DNA of 51,461 bases, from the NCBI GenBank assembly GCA_030038475.1, contig JASHOU010000065.1, forward strand, positions 1 through 51,461, given 5' to 3'. Source of the DNA: Terriglobales bacterium (lineage in GTDB: Bacteria > Acidobacteriota > Terriglobia > Terriglobales > Acidobacteriaceae). Of this stretch, positions 17,783 through 26,158 are shown one piece after another (position 1 is the first letter of the stretch; each line of letters opens with the position of its first letter). The position numbers were made by a program, and so were the translations under genes. The notes under the pieces are model-generated. The model was not told the DNA's origin and did not search any database. It saw nothing but the letters and a program-made list of their open reading frames with translations.

Positions 17783-20386
17783 CTACTTCGCTGCTTCCTC
17801 TACCACCTGCTTCAGAACCTCTGACTTGCTCGCGGCAAAGTTCGGATCACCGCCATACTTCGCCGTGATCGAGTACGTACCCACTTTCAGCGTCGAAATC
17901 GTAAAGCTCGCCGAACCGCCACTCAACGCTCCCGTTCCCAATACTTTTACGCCTTTTACAAACGAGACGGTCTCTCCATCCGGCGGCGGGCCATCGTTGG
18001 AAGTAACCGTCGCGGTGAAGGTCACTGCCTCTCCATAGGTGGAGGGATTGGGTGAAGACGACAGCGCCGTCGCCGTTGTCGCAGCAATGTTCAGCTTTGC
18101 CACGAAGGCGTCGCCCAAGGGGTTGCCCTTACCGCCGCTGCCGACATATGTTGTCTGGAATGCACCGGGCGTGACGGGAAAATTGGTGGAGTCGGTCCAT
18201 CCGATGACGTATGCGTTGCCCGCGCTGTCGAGGGCGATGCCATCGCCATAGTCGTACTCCTTGCCACCGAGGTAAGTCGAATAAACCAACGCCGTTCCCG
18301 CGGGGTTGAGCTTCGCTACGAAGGCATCGCCAGTGTATTTACCGCCGCCGTATTTTTTCTGTACGGGATTTTCCGTCGGGAAGTGTTCTCCGGCGCTGCC
18401 GGTGACGTAAGCATTACCTGCGTTATCCACGGCGATGCTGGCGCCGCTGGAGCCCCCGTCACCGCCCAAATAAGTGGAATAAACCAAGCCCGATCCCGTG
18501 GCGTTCAGTTCGGTTACGAACGCACTGCCGTCGCCGCTGTATGTCGTCTGGAACGCGCCGGGCGTGACGGGGAAACCAGCGCCAGCCGCAAGACCCGTGA
18601 CGTAAGCGTTACCAGCGCTGTCCAAGGCCAGGCCTTGGCCCAGGCAATCAAAACTGACGTCACCTAGATAAGTGGAGTAAACCAACGCCGAACCTGAGTC
18701 GTTAAGCTCGGTCACGAAGGCGTTCCAGAAACAATTGTTTTCGGCCTCGAGGACGCATCCGGTCTGGAAGGCGCCAGGCGTGGTCGGAAAATCGATTGAG
18801 TAGGTGCTGCCCACAACGTAAGCGTTGCCTGTGCTGTTCACCGCAATGCTTTCGCCTTCAGCACCGGGATCGGTGCCGCCCAGGTAGGTCGAGTAAACCA
18901 GGGCCGACCCTGCGGGGTTGAATTTGGTCACGAAGGAGTCCTGCGTGGTGCCGACAGTCTGGAACGCTCCGGGGGTGACCGGAAAGTTGCTTGATGAGGT
19001 GTTGCCGGTAACATAAGCGCTACCAGAGCTATCCACCGCGATGGCGAGGCCTTGATCGCCAACATAGTTAATGGGCGAACCCGAGCCACCGAGAAAGGTA
19101 GAGTACACCAAGGCCGAGCCTGAGGGGTTGATCTCGGTTACAAAGGCATTCCAACAATATTCGGAGTTGCCGCAGGCCGTCTGGAAAGCGCCGGGAGTAA
19201 CTGGAAAATTAGTGGAGCTCGTTCTGCCGGTGACGTAGGCGTCGCCCGAGCTGTCTACGGCGATGGCGTAGCCTGCATCGAAGCCGCTTCCGCCCAGGCG
19301 GGTGGAGTAGACCAACGCGGTTCCCGTGGGATTCATCTTGGTCACGAAGACAGTGCCGGTCGTCTGGAAGGCGCCGGGAGTAACCGGGAAATCCGCGGCG
19401 AGCGTTTGGCCGGTAACATAGGCATTGCCCGCGCTATCCACGGCGATACCGACTGGATTCCCAGAGGCATTGCAAACGCACTCATTCACGTCACTGCCCA
19501 GGTATGTCGAATAAATCAACGGATCGATGTACAGCGGCCGGCTTGCGTCGTATTTGGCAAGCTCGAATCCCACGCGATTCGTATCTGTGATGGTGTAATC
19601 CGCCGCGACCAACTGCCGCGCTCCGTTTTTTTCCTGATAGGCGACGGGTTTGTGCCAACGAACTTCGTCCTGGCCGACCTTGAACACTAACTCGCCACGA
19701 GCATCCTTACGAATCCGTTTCGCTCCGCTAACGTTGAACTCGATCCTACGCGGGTCCGCACCGGGAGCAACGTTGAAGTCATACTCCAATTGGCGCTGGT
19801 TGCCGTAGTAAACCAAATCGATGCCAGAATAAATTCCCTCATACTTCACCTTGGCGTAGGTCGGAACACCCGTGCGCCACTTCGCGGGGTCGTTACCGAT
19901 GAAGAAGTTGTTCTTACCAGGCAATTCATCCACGCCCGCGACCTTGACTGCAGGGTTGGCATCGCGTAGCTTCATGCGCAAGACGCCACCGGCTTTGGGG
20001 ACAGCAAGATTTGACGGCAACGCACGGTCTGCGCTCGCGACCTTTGTTTTGTTTGTATCTGCTCGGCTTCCATTCAACGCGAGCACCGCCTCATCTCCAG
20101 TGAGAAACAGCGTGTAGCCGCCGGTACGCGAAAGGAACTTCACTCGCGAATCTGATTGCCCCTGATTCGCCTCGAAGCTCAATAGCAATTTGCCGTACCG
20201 CTCAAGAGTTTTCGCCTGACCTTTCGGGTCGGCTTTGGGCGCAGCAACCGGAGATGCCGCACGCTGCGGAGCGGGCACTGCGTTATGGATCGCAGAAACA
20301 AGATTGGATTGCGACCACAGGGGTGTTGCGATCAAAAGTGTTGCGATCAAATAAGCAAACAGGCAGAAGAAGCTGGCGCGCTTCAT
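17783..20386 (-). CDS. secreted DUF7948/SBBP-repeat protein with C-terminal Ig domain
   Basis: 867 residues from ATG 20386, preceded by GGAGGACTCC; signal peptide RASFFCLFAYLIATLLIATPLWSQ. Residues ~60-290 form the DUF7948-type domain (LLSFEANQGQSDSRVKFLSR, GIDLVYYGNQRQLEYDF). Then come eight or so SBBP beta-propeller repeats with the pattern ALVYSTYLGG, IAVDSAGNAYVTG and DFPVTPGAFQT. The last ~90 residues are a bacterial Ig-like domain (SSPNPSTYGEAVTFTATV...YGGDPNFAASKS). Such proteins are exported and probably surface or extracellular; no catalytic residues are seen. The neighbouring gene at 20570 carries nearly the same Ig module, so the domain was duplicated or exchanged. Confidence 0.82.
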   Translation of the reverse strand: MKRASFFCLFAYLIATLLIATPLWSQSNLVSAIHNAVPAPQRAASPVAAPKADPKGQAKTLERYGKLLLSFEANQGQSDSRVKFLSRTGGYTLFLTGDEAVLALNGSRADTNKTKVASADRALPSNLAVPKAGGVLRMKLRDANPAVKVAGVDELPGKNNFFIGNDPAKWRTGVPTYAKVKYEGIYSGIDLVYYGNQRQLEYDFNVAPGADPRRIEFNVSGAKRIRKDARGELVFKVGQDEVRWHKPVAYQEKNGARQLVAADYTITDTNRVGFELAKYDASRPLYIDPLIYSTYLGSDVNECVCNASGNPVGIAVDSAGNAYVTGQTLAADFPVTPGAFQTTGTVFVTKMNPTGTALVYSTRLGGSGFDAGYAIAVDSSGDAYVTGRTSSTNFPVTPGAFQTACGNSEYCWNAFVTEINPSGSALVYSTFLGGSGSPINYVGDQGLAIAVDSSGSAYVTGNTSSSNFPVTPGAFQTVGTTQDSFVTKFNPAGSALVYSTYLGGTDPGAEGESIAVNSTGNAYVVGSTYSIDFPTTPGAFQTGCVLEAENNCFWNAFVTELNDSGSALVYSTYLGDVSFDCLGQGLALDSAGNAYVTGLAAGAGFPVTPGAFQTTYSGDGSAFVTELNATGSGLVYSTYLGGDGGSSGASIAVDNAGNAYVTGSAGEHFPTENPVQKKYGGGKYTGDAFVAKLNPAGTALVYSTYLGGKEYDYGDGIALDSAGNAYVIGWTDSTNFPVTPGAFQTTYVGSGGKGNPLGDAFVAKLNIAATTATALSSSPNPSTYGEAVTFTATVTSNDGPPPDGETVSFVKGVKVLGTGALSGGSASFTISTLKVGTYSITAKYGGDPNFAASKSEVLKQVVEEAAK

Positions 20387-20503
20387 GGAGTCCTCCGTCG
20401 AACATGGCTCAAAGGCAGAACGGGGCCCAATCTGGATGCCGGTCAGGGGAGGCATTTCGCGGCAATCGAGAATGGAGGGATTGTCCTCCTATTCAGGACA
20501 GCG

Positions 20504-20524
20504 GTCAAGATGAAACGGTTTGCG
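20504..20524 (-). promoter_or_regulatory. conserved promoter box before the SBBP gene
   Basis: On the minus strand CGCAAACCGTTTCATCTTGAC lacks only one or two matches to the block at 23833-23853. TTGAC is a likely -35 element; it lies 118 bases before the start codon at 20386. Confidence 0.45.
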
Positions 20525-20569
20525 GACGGTATCCGGACGTGGCCCCAATTCGTAGAAAGTCTTAGCTGT

Positions 20570-22120
20570 TCATTGCTCCACCACCTGCTTCACTCCATTC
20601 GACTTGCTACTTCCGAAGATTTGGTCACCGCCGTACACCGCCTTGATATGTGGTGTGCCCACGGGCAACGTCGAGGTTGTGAACGTCGCCACACCGCCAT
20701 TCAATGATCCCGTTCCCAGTACCGTCGAGAATCTCTTAAAAGTCACCGTTTCTCCATCCGGTGGCGCAGGAGTGACCACTGCCGTAAAGGTCACTGCTTC
20801 TCCATAAGTGGATGGATTCGGCGAAGACGTGAGTACGGTCACTGTTTGCCGAGCCAATGGATTAACTTCGATCGCAACGCCGCAACCACCGGTGCCAGGA
20901 CAGTAGCTGGATGTTCCACCACCGTACGTGGTTCCGTAAAGATTGCCGCCGTCCAGAATCAAGGTGTCAATCGGGTTACCACCGTCCGTACCATCGAAAT
21001 ACCAGAGAGGCGTGAATTCGTACCCGGAACCGCTGACCGCCAGTTCGAAGACAATGCCACATCCGTCGTAACACGGAGATTTGATAACACCAAATCCTGT
21101 CGTGCTGTAAATGTTCCCGGATGAGTCGAGCACGACCCCCGCCTTAGGATTGGAGCCAGAATTCCAAACGAAGGAAGAAAGAATTTGCTCCGTATACTCT
21201 CCGGATGGACTAGGAGTCAGCTTCCAAACCGTTCCCAGGCCTTTTATGCCACTAAACGTCGTGCCATAGACATTTCCGGCGCTGTCGAGGAGAGGAGTCC
21301 CTTCCGGACCCGCTCCGTCCTTCGGGTTGCCTTTGAAGGTGTGAAGGATGGTTGCATTCCAAGACCCGTTTCCGTTGGGTGACAGCTCAAAAACATGGCC
21401 AAATCCCACGAGATCGGCGCCGTAGAAGTTGCCGGATCCGTCTATAGTTAAACCGGCATAGCCGCCCCGATCGTAGATAACCTGCTCATTCCAGCCGTCA
21501 TCGCCGTTCGGGGACAACTCGTAAACCGTTCCCGTTCCGCTGCCTCCGCCATAAGTTGTGCCATAGAGGTTGCCCGATGTGTCCCAGGTGAGCCCGGAGA
21601 ACGGGAAGGCACCGTCGGGGGTTGACATGAAACTGTAGAGGACGGTTTCGCACCAGCCATTACCGCTGTTGCTGCCGCCTGGGCAACCGCCACCCGGCTC
21701 GGGGCTCAGCTCGAACACGAGGCCGTATCCAGAATAAGGGCCAGATGCGAAAAGCCCTCCGTAGTAAGTTGTGCCGTAGAGATTCCCGTGGCCGTCGAAG
21801 GTGACATAGGAATCGGGATACGACCCATCGGTGCAGTACAGCAGGGAACAAAAGCTGTACAAGACGCTCTCGTTGTAACCGCCGACGCCGTTTGGCGAAA
21901 GTTCATAGACAGTTCCATCCATATTCGCGCCACCCAGTTGGGTAGTCCCGTAGAAGTTCCCTGCGCCGTCGGGCATGAGGCTAGACACCGGGTTCTCACC
22001 GTCTACACAGTTCGGCTGAGAACAGAAGTTGTAGAGCACGACTTCGGGTTGAGCGTGCGCAGGTGGAAGAGCAACGAGCAGCAGCGTGGAAAGTAGAGCT
22101 AACGTCAGAACGCCTCGCAT
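20570..22120 (-). CDS. secreted GloVer tandem-repeat protein with C-terminal Ig domain
   Basis: 516 residues from ATG 22120 (GAGGTG upstream; the frame is open to 22306 but only this start gives the signal peptide MRGVLTLALLSTLLLVALPPAHAQ). The body is made of ~50-residue repeats containing DGxGNLYGTTxxGG and GTVYELSPNG followed by VLYSF, the choice-of-anchor GloVer type, expected to build a beta-propeller-like extracellular fold. The last ~90 residues are an Ig-like domain (TSSPNPSTYGEAVTFTAVV) closely related to that of the SBBP protein downstream. Function is unknown; probably cell-surface or secreted. It is 127 bases downstream of a close paralogue, so a joint transcript is possible. Confidence 0.8.
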   Translation of the reverse strand: MRGVLTLALLSTLLLVALPPAHAQPEVVLYNFCSQPNCVDGENPVSSLMPDGAGNFYGTTQLGGANMDGTVYELSPNGVGGYNESVLYSFCSLLYCTDGSYPDSYVTFDGHGNLYGTTYYGGLFASGPYSGYGLVFELSPEPGGGCPGGSNSGNGWCETVLYSFMSTPDGAFPFSGLTWDTSGNLYGTTYGGGSGTGTVYELSPNGDDGWNEQVIYDRGGYAGLTIDGSGNFYGADLVGFGHVFELSPNGNGSWNATILHTFKGNPKDGAGPEGTPLLDSAGNVYGTTFSGIKGLGTVWKLTPSPSGEYTEQILSSFVWNSGSNPKAGVVLDSSGNIYSTTGFGVIKSPCYDGCGIVFELAVSGSGYEFTPLWYFDGTDGGNPIDTLILDGGNLYGTTYGGGTSSYCPGTGGCGVAIEVNPLARQTVTVLTSSPNPSTYGEAVTFTAVVTPAPPDGETVTFKRFSTVLGTGSLNGGVATFTTSTLPVGTPHIKAVYGGDQIFGSSKSNGVKQVVEQ

Positions 22121-22247
22121 ATCCGTCACCTCATCTCTTCTCCTCACATCTGATTTGAGATGCTTGGGTTTCCGCGCGATTTTTCGGCCACCAGTTAGAA
22201 AACGTGGTGGCTTTTTCAGTAATCTTGCGCAACTGAATCTTGCGTAC

Positions 22248-23720
22248 CTATGGAGTGAACTCGAACGCGATCCCGCAACCGTCCGGATTCGGGCAAAAAC
22301 CGCCAAGCCCGCCGTTGTAGGTCGTTCCGTAGAAATTGCCGCCGTCCAGAATCAGGCTGGTCATGGGATGAGCACCATCCGCCAAAGTGAAAATCCAAAG
22401 AATGTCATTTTGATAGCTTTTGGGGCGCTTTGTGAGTTCGAAGATCGAGCCGCAGCCTTGTTGATTGCCGCTCTTCCCCTTTTCTGTGCAGTAGGAGGAA
22501 CTGCCTCCGTAAGCTGTCGTGCCGTAGATGTCTCCAGAGGAATCGAGCACAACCCCGGCCCAGGGATGGTTGGGAAGTCGAATCGAGAAGCAGCATCCGA
22601 CGAGCTGAGGTCCGGCATGGAAGGAACGAAGAACCTCCTCCGTGTACTCCCCGGCTGAAGGAGTCAGCTTCCAAACTGTGCCGCACCCCAGGTGATTGTT
22701 GCAATACCCATTCCCGCCATAAACAGTCGTGCCATAGAGATTTCCGGCGCTATCGAGCATCGGAGTGCCAGAAGGGTAGTTGCCGTCCGTGGGGTGGCCT
22801 GCGAAGGTGTGAAGGATAGCCTCGCACCAACCGTTACCGGTATAGCTGCCATTTGGACACCCGCCGAGGGGCTGGGGGCTTAGTCCGACCACAGTACCGG
22901 CCGCATAAGCGCCGCCATTTTCGGTCATCGCGTAGAGGTTTCCGTTCGAGGCTTGTACCTGCCCGTCGGGTTGGGCGCCGTCAGCGCAGCCAGACTGAGC
23001 ACAAAAGCTGTAGAGCACAGACTCACTCCAGCCGCCACTGCCGTTCGGGGACAACTCGTAAACCGTTCCCATTCCGCTGCCTCCGCCATAAGTTGTGCCA
23101 TAGAGGTTGCCGGACGAGTCCCAGGTGAGCCCAGAGAACGGGGAAGCACCGTCGGGTGTCGACATGAAACTGTAGAGGACGGTTTCGCACCAGCCATTAC
23201 CGCTGTTGCTGCCGCCTGGACAACCACCGCCCGGCTCGGGACTCAGCTTAAACACGAGGCCATATCCGTTAAAACCATCGCCGCATGCTGAGGGGACGCC
23301 TAGTCCGTTAGCGCCGCCGGAGCAGGCTGTCCCGTAGAGATTTCCGACGCCATCGAAAATCAGGTTGGAAGTTGGCTCATTACCATCTGTGCAGTTCAGC
23401 AGGGAACAAAAGCTGTACAAGACAGTTTCGTTGTAGCCACCGCCCCCGTTTGGAGAAAGCTCAAAGACAGTACCATACGCATTAGCGCCGCCCAGTTGGG
23501 TGGTCCCGTAGAAGCTGCCTGCACCGTCGGGCACGAGGCTGGACGCCGGACCCTCACCGTCGACACAGTTCGGCTGAGAACAGAAGTTGTAGAGCACGAT
23601 TTCGGTTTGAGCGTGCGCCGGACGAGCGGCCATCAGCAGCGCTGAAAGCGCCACCAGCGTGAGAGCGGCAAACATCATTGTTTCAGGAGTCGAAGACCGA
23701 TATCGCGTTACGTGGTTCAC
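22248..23720 (-). CDS. secreted GloVer tandem-repeat protein, paralogue without Ig domain
   Basis: About 490 residues. GTG 23720 is preferred: AAGGAGG stands just before it and it adds basic residues (VTRYRSS) ahead of the hydrophobic core FAALTLVALSALLMAARPAHAQ; ATG 23678 would leave no positive charge. The spacing to the ribosome-binding site is short (3-4 bases), so the start is uncertain. The repeats NLYGTTxxGGG, GTVYELSPNG and VLYSFC are shared with the gene at 20570; one long block around PGGGCPGGSNSGNGWCETVL is almost identical in both, pointing to recent duplication or gene conversion. It ends in GIAFEFTP with no Ig module. Confidence 0.78.
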   Translation of the reverse strand: MNHVTRYRSSTPETMMFAALTLVALSALLMAARPAHAQTEIVLYNFCSQPNCVDGEGPASSLVPDGAGSFYGTTQLGGANAYGTVFELSPNGGGGYNETVLYSFCSLLNCTDGNEPTSNLIFDGVGNLYGTACSGGANGLGVPSACGDGFNGYGLVFKLSPEPGGGCPGGSNSGNGWCETVLYSFMSTPDGASPFSGLTWDSSGNLYGTTYGGGSGMGTVYELSPNGSGGWSESVLYSFCAQSGCADGAQPDGQVQASNGNLYAMTENGGAYAAGTVVGLSPQPLGGCPNGSYTGNGWCEAILHTFAGHPTDGNYPSGTPMLDSAGNLYGTTVYGGNGYCNNHLGCGTVWKLTPSAGEYTEEVLRSFHAGPQLVGCCFSIRLPNHPWAGVVLDSSGDIYGTTAYGGSSSYCTEKGKSGNQQGCGSIFELTKRPKSYQNDILWIFTLADGAHPMTSLILDGGNFYGTTYNGGLGGFCPNPDGCGIAFEFTP

Positions 23721-23832
23721 AAGCCTCCTTAGGGCTTTCTTTTGAGGAAAACAGATTAGGCTTGGCTGCCGGTTAGGATGGCGTGTACGGCAGTCGGAAA
23801 TTAGCGGGAGTTTGCTCCTGTTGCAACCGCCT

Positions 23833-23853
23833 GTCAAGATGAAAGGGTTTGCG
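23833..23853 (-). promoter_or_regulatory. conserved promoter box before the second GloVer gene
   Basis: Minus-strand CGCAAACCCTTTCATCTTGAC, followed by AGG so that the hexamer reads TTGACA; it matches 20504-20524 except for one base. It lies 113 bases before the start at 23720. Confidence 0.45.
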
Positions 23854-23880
23854 TACTGCGGCGCGCGAGCGGAGGGTACC

Positions 23881-23955
23881 TGGTAGCCCCGGCAGGAATC
23901 GAACCTGCATAGTCAGTTTAGGAAACTGAAGTCCTATCCGTTGAACGACGGGGCC
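23881..23955 (-). tRNA. tRNA-Arg, anticodon CCT
   Basis: The minus strand folds into a full cloverleaf of 75 bases with encoded CCA (23881-23883). The acceptor stem is GGCCCCG / CGGGGCT, the D-stem GTTC / GGAC, the anticodon stem TCAGT / ACTGA with loop TTCCTAA giving anticodon CCT (reads AGG), and the T-arm GCAGG-TTCGATT-CCTGC. It stands alone, between the promoter of an exoprotein gene and ppx. Confidence 0.97.
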
Positions 23956-24123
23956 TCGCGAAATCAGGTTAGCAGTTTGCGAAACGGGTTGCCACAGAAG
24001 TGTGTCCTGTTTTTTGTTTTTTCACCACGGAGTCAACGGAGAAACCTTTTATCTATTTAACGAAGTTTGAGGCTGAATCGTTTAAATTAGTGGTCGGTCG
24101 AATCCATCGAACTCATCGCCACT
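23956..24123. other. intergenic region between tRNA-Arg and ppx
   Basis: No gene seen. At 24020-24044 is TTCACCACGGAGTCAACGGAG, a degenerate form of the ACCACGGAG...CGGAG motif common between genes in many bacterial genomes; a reverse copy lies at 11703-11722. Confidence 0.4.
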
Positions 24124-25653
24124 ATGCCCATGTTTGCCGCCATCGACATCGGATCGAATTCGGTTCGGCTGAAGATTGCGCGCCTGCAAGCGGGGAGGCT
24201 GAAAGAAATACGCGAAGATCGGGAGGTCACGCGATTAGGCGAGGGCGTTTTCAACAATGGTCTGCTTTCTCCGGAGGCGATGACACACACGGTGCAGGTG
24301 CTGCGGCGGTTCAATCGCGCGATTCAGGAATGTGGCGCAGAATCGGTGAGGGTGGTGGCAACTTCGGCGCTGCGCGATGCCCGCAATTCACGCATATTTC
24401 TGGAGTGGGTACGGTCGACGACGGGCTGGACGATTGAAATTGTCTCCGGACTGGAAGAAGCGCGTCTCATTCATTTGGGCATTGTCTCCGCGAGCCGACT
24501 GAGGGAGCGCAGCATTCTGCTGGTGGACTTGGGCGGCGGCAGTTGCGAGCTCACGCTTTCGCGCGATGGCCAGTTGCGCGATTCGGTGAGCCTGCCGCTC
24601 GGAGCCGTGCGTCTGACCGGTGAATTCCTGAAACACGATCCGCCGCGCAAGAGCGAACTGAAGCGTCTGCGCGAGTTTGTAACGCGGGAGATTTTGCGCA
24701 TTCAGAATCGGGTGAAGCTGGCGCGCGTGGGCGCGGTGATTGCGACCTCAGGTACGGCAGCAGCGCTGGCGGGCATTGCCGAGCACCTGGCGGGTCCGAA
24801 GAAGCGGCCGGCCAACTACGCAACTCGCGCGATGGTGCGGCGAATTGCCAAACAGATCGCACGGCTGACTCTGGAGCAGCGGCAAAAGGTTCCGGGAATC
24901 GGGCCGCGGCGAGCGGAGATTATCTGCGCCGGCGCGGTAGCTTACGCGGAATTGCTGGAGCGATGCCATTTGCCCGGCTTTCGCTACTCGCCGCTTGGCC
25001 TGCGCGACGGCATTCTGGCGCAGATGGCCGCCGACTACGATCGCAGCACGCGATCGGGACGGGCGATTGAATCGGAACGGTGGGAATCGATTAAACGCGC
25101 GGTCGATCATTACCACGTCGATTTGAGTCACGCTTTGCATGTGCGGGACTCGGCGTTGTTTCTGTTTTCTTCGCTGAAATCGGTGCACCAGTTGCCGGTG
25201 GAGTACCGGGAGTGGCTTTCGGCAGCGGCCATGCTGTTTGAAGTGGGCGACTACGTGAACCGCAACGGACATCATCGTCACTCGTACTACATCATCGCGA
25301 ACTCGGAGATTCTGGGCTACACGACGCAGCAGCGGCGGATCATCGGATCGATTGCGCGTTATCTGGGCAAGTCACGGCCGGCGCCGGGAGACGGTCCGAT
25401 GAATTCATTGAGCCCGGAGGAGCAAGAGAATGTAACGAAAGCGTCGATGCTGCTGCGCATTGCGCGCGCTTTGAATATGGGCCGCAGCCAGTCGGTGGGC
25501 AAAGTTACGGTTTCGGCGCGCAGTGGAAAAGTCGCGATGATACTCATTCCGCGGGGAAAAGCCAGCGTAGACCTGGAAGTGTGGTCGATTGAGAATATCC
25601 GCGACTACTTCCGCGAAGTCTTCGGGCGCGAACTTTCGGTGGCGGCGGCGTAA
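24124..25653 (+). CDS. ppx: exopolyphosphatase / guanosine pentaphosphate phosphatase family protein
   Basis: 509 residues. The N-terminal ASKHA-fold domain begins FAAIDIGSNSVRLKIARL (phosphate-1 motif); SILLVDLGGGSCELTLS is the phosphate-2 loop; VRVVATSALRDARN and ATSGTAAALAGIAEHL are further family motifs. From ~320 an HD-type helical domain follows (DHYHVDLSHALHVRDSALFLF, RNGHHRHSYYII), as in longer Ppx/GppA proteins. It would hydrolyse polyphosphate ends or pppGpp in the cytosol. The genes for SixA and polyphosphate kinase lie immediately downstream on the opposite strand, a common polyphosphate arrangement. ATG 24124 or ATG 24130 could be used. Its last 49 bases overlap sixA head-on at the 3' ends. 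Confidence 0.92.
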   Translation: MPMFAAIDIGSNSVRLKIARLQAGRLKEIREDREVTRLGEGVFNNGLLSPEAMTHTVQVLRRFNRAIQECGAESVRVVATSALRDARNSRIFLEWVRSTTGWTIEIVSGLEEARLIHLGIVSASRLRERSILLVDLGGGSCELTLSRDGQLRDSVSLPLGAVRLTGEFLKHDPPRKSELKRLREFVTREILRIQNRVKLARVGAVIATSGTAAALAGIAEHLAGPKKRPANYATRAMVRRIAKQIARLTLEQRQKVPGIGPRRAEIICAGAVAYAELLERCHLPGFRYSPLGLRDGILAQMAADYDRSTRSGRAIESERWESIKRAVDHYHVDLSHALHVRDSALFLFSSLKSVHQLPVEYREWLSAAAMLFEVGDYVNRNGHHRHSYYIIANSEILGYTTQQRRIIGSIARYLGKSRPAPGDGPMNSLSPEEQENVTKASMLLRIARALNMGRSQSVGKVTVSARSGKVAMILIPRGKASVDLEVWSIENIRDYFREVFGRELSVAAA

Positions 25654-26135
25654 AGCGTGCGCAGGATGCGGGGCGTGATGCACCAGCTGAGCGAACCGGC
25701 GCTGCGCCGCATCTCAACTTTGGCCACGGCGCCTTTTTTCAGCTCAATGACGGCTTCGCTGCCGTTGCCGCTGATGACCCGGCCGAGAAATTCGCTCAGG
25801 TTGGGATTATGCCCCACCAATAGAATCGCGTCCTGGCGCGCGTATTTTTCCAGCATCTTTTGAAATTCGGCGAAGCCGGCTTGCGGGCGCAGCGCGCTTT
25901 CGGTGAGGAGTTTGCCTTCGTGACCCATCTCATTGCCCACCAGAGCCGCAGTCTGCGTGGATCGTTTTAGCGGGCTGGAGAGGATGGTTTCCACCTGCAC
26001 ACCAAGGGCGGACAGGGCGCGGCCGATGTATCCGCATTGCTCGATGCCGTCTTTATCGAGGCCGCGCTTTTCGTCTTTTTTGGCGCTGGTTAAGGTTTGC
26101 CCGGCGCTGGCGTGTCGTAAAAAATAGACAAACAT
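25605..26135 (-). CDS. sixA: SixA-type phosphohistidine phosphatase
   Basis: 176 residues of the histidine-phosphatase superfamily. The RHG-type motif is YFLRHASAG (catalytic His near residue 8), the partner Arg lies in SSPLKRSTQTA, and the second His is in ILLVGHNPNLSEFLG. SixA removes phosphate from phosphohistidine in signalling or phosphotransfer proteins. It lies 23 bases after ppk on the same strand and is probably co-transcribed with it. The C-terminal ~25 residues (RTLYAAATESSRPKTSRK region) are encoded within sequence that also codes for the end of ppx on the other strand and are unlikely to be part of the core fold. Confidence 0.88.
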   Translation of the reverse strand: MFVYFLRHASAGQTLTSAKKDEKRGLDKDGIEQCGYIGRALSALGVQVETILSSPLKRSTQTAALVGNEMGHEGKLLTESALRPQAGFAEFQKMLEKYARQDAILLVGHNPNLSEFLGRVISGNGSEAVIELKKGAVAKVEMRRSAGSLSWCITPRILRTLYAAATESSRPKTSRK

Positions 26136-26158
26136 TTCGAGTGTTTATTCCCTTCCGG

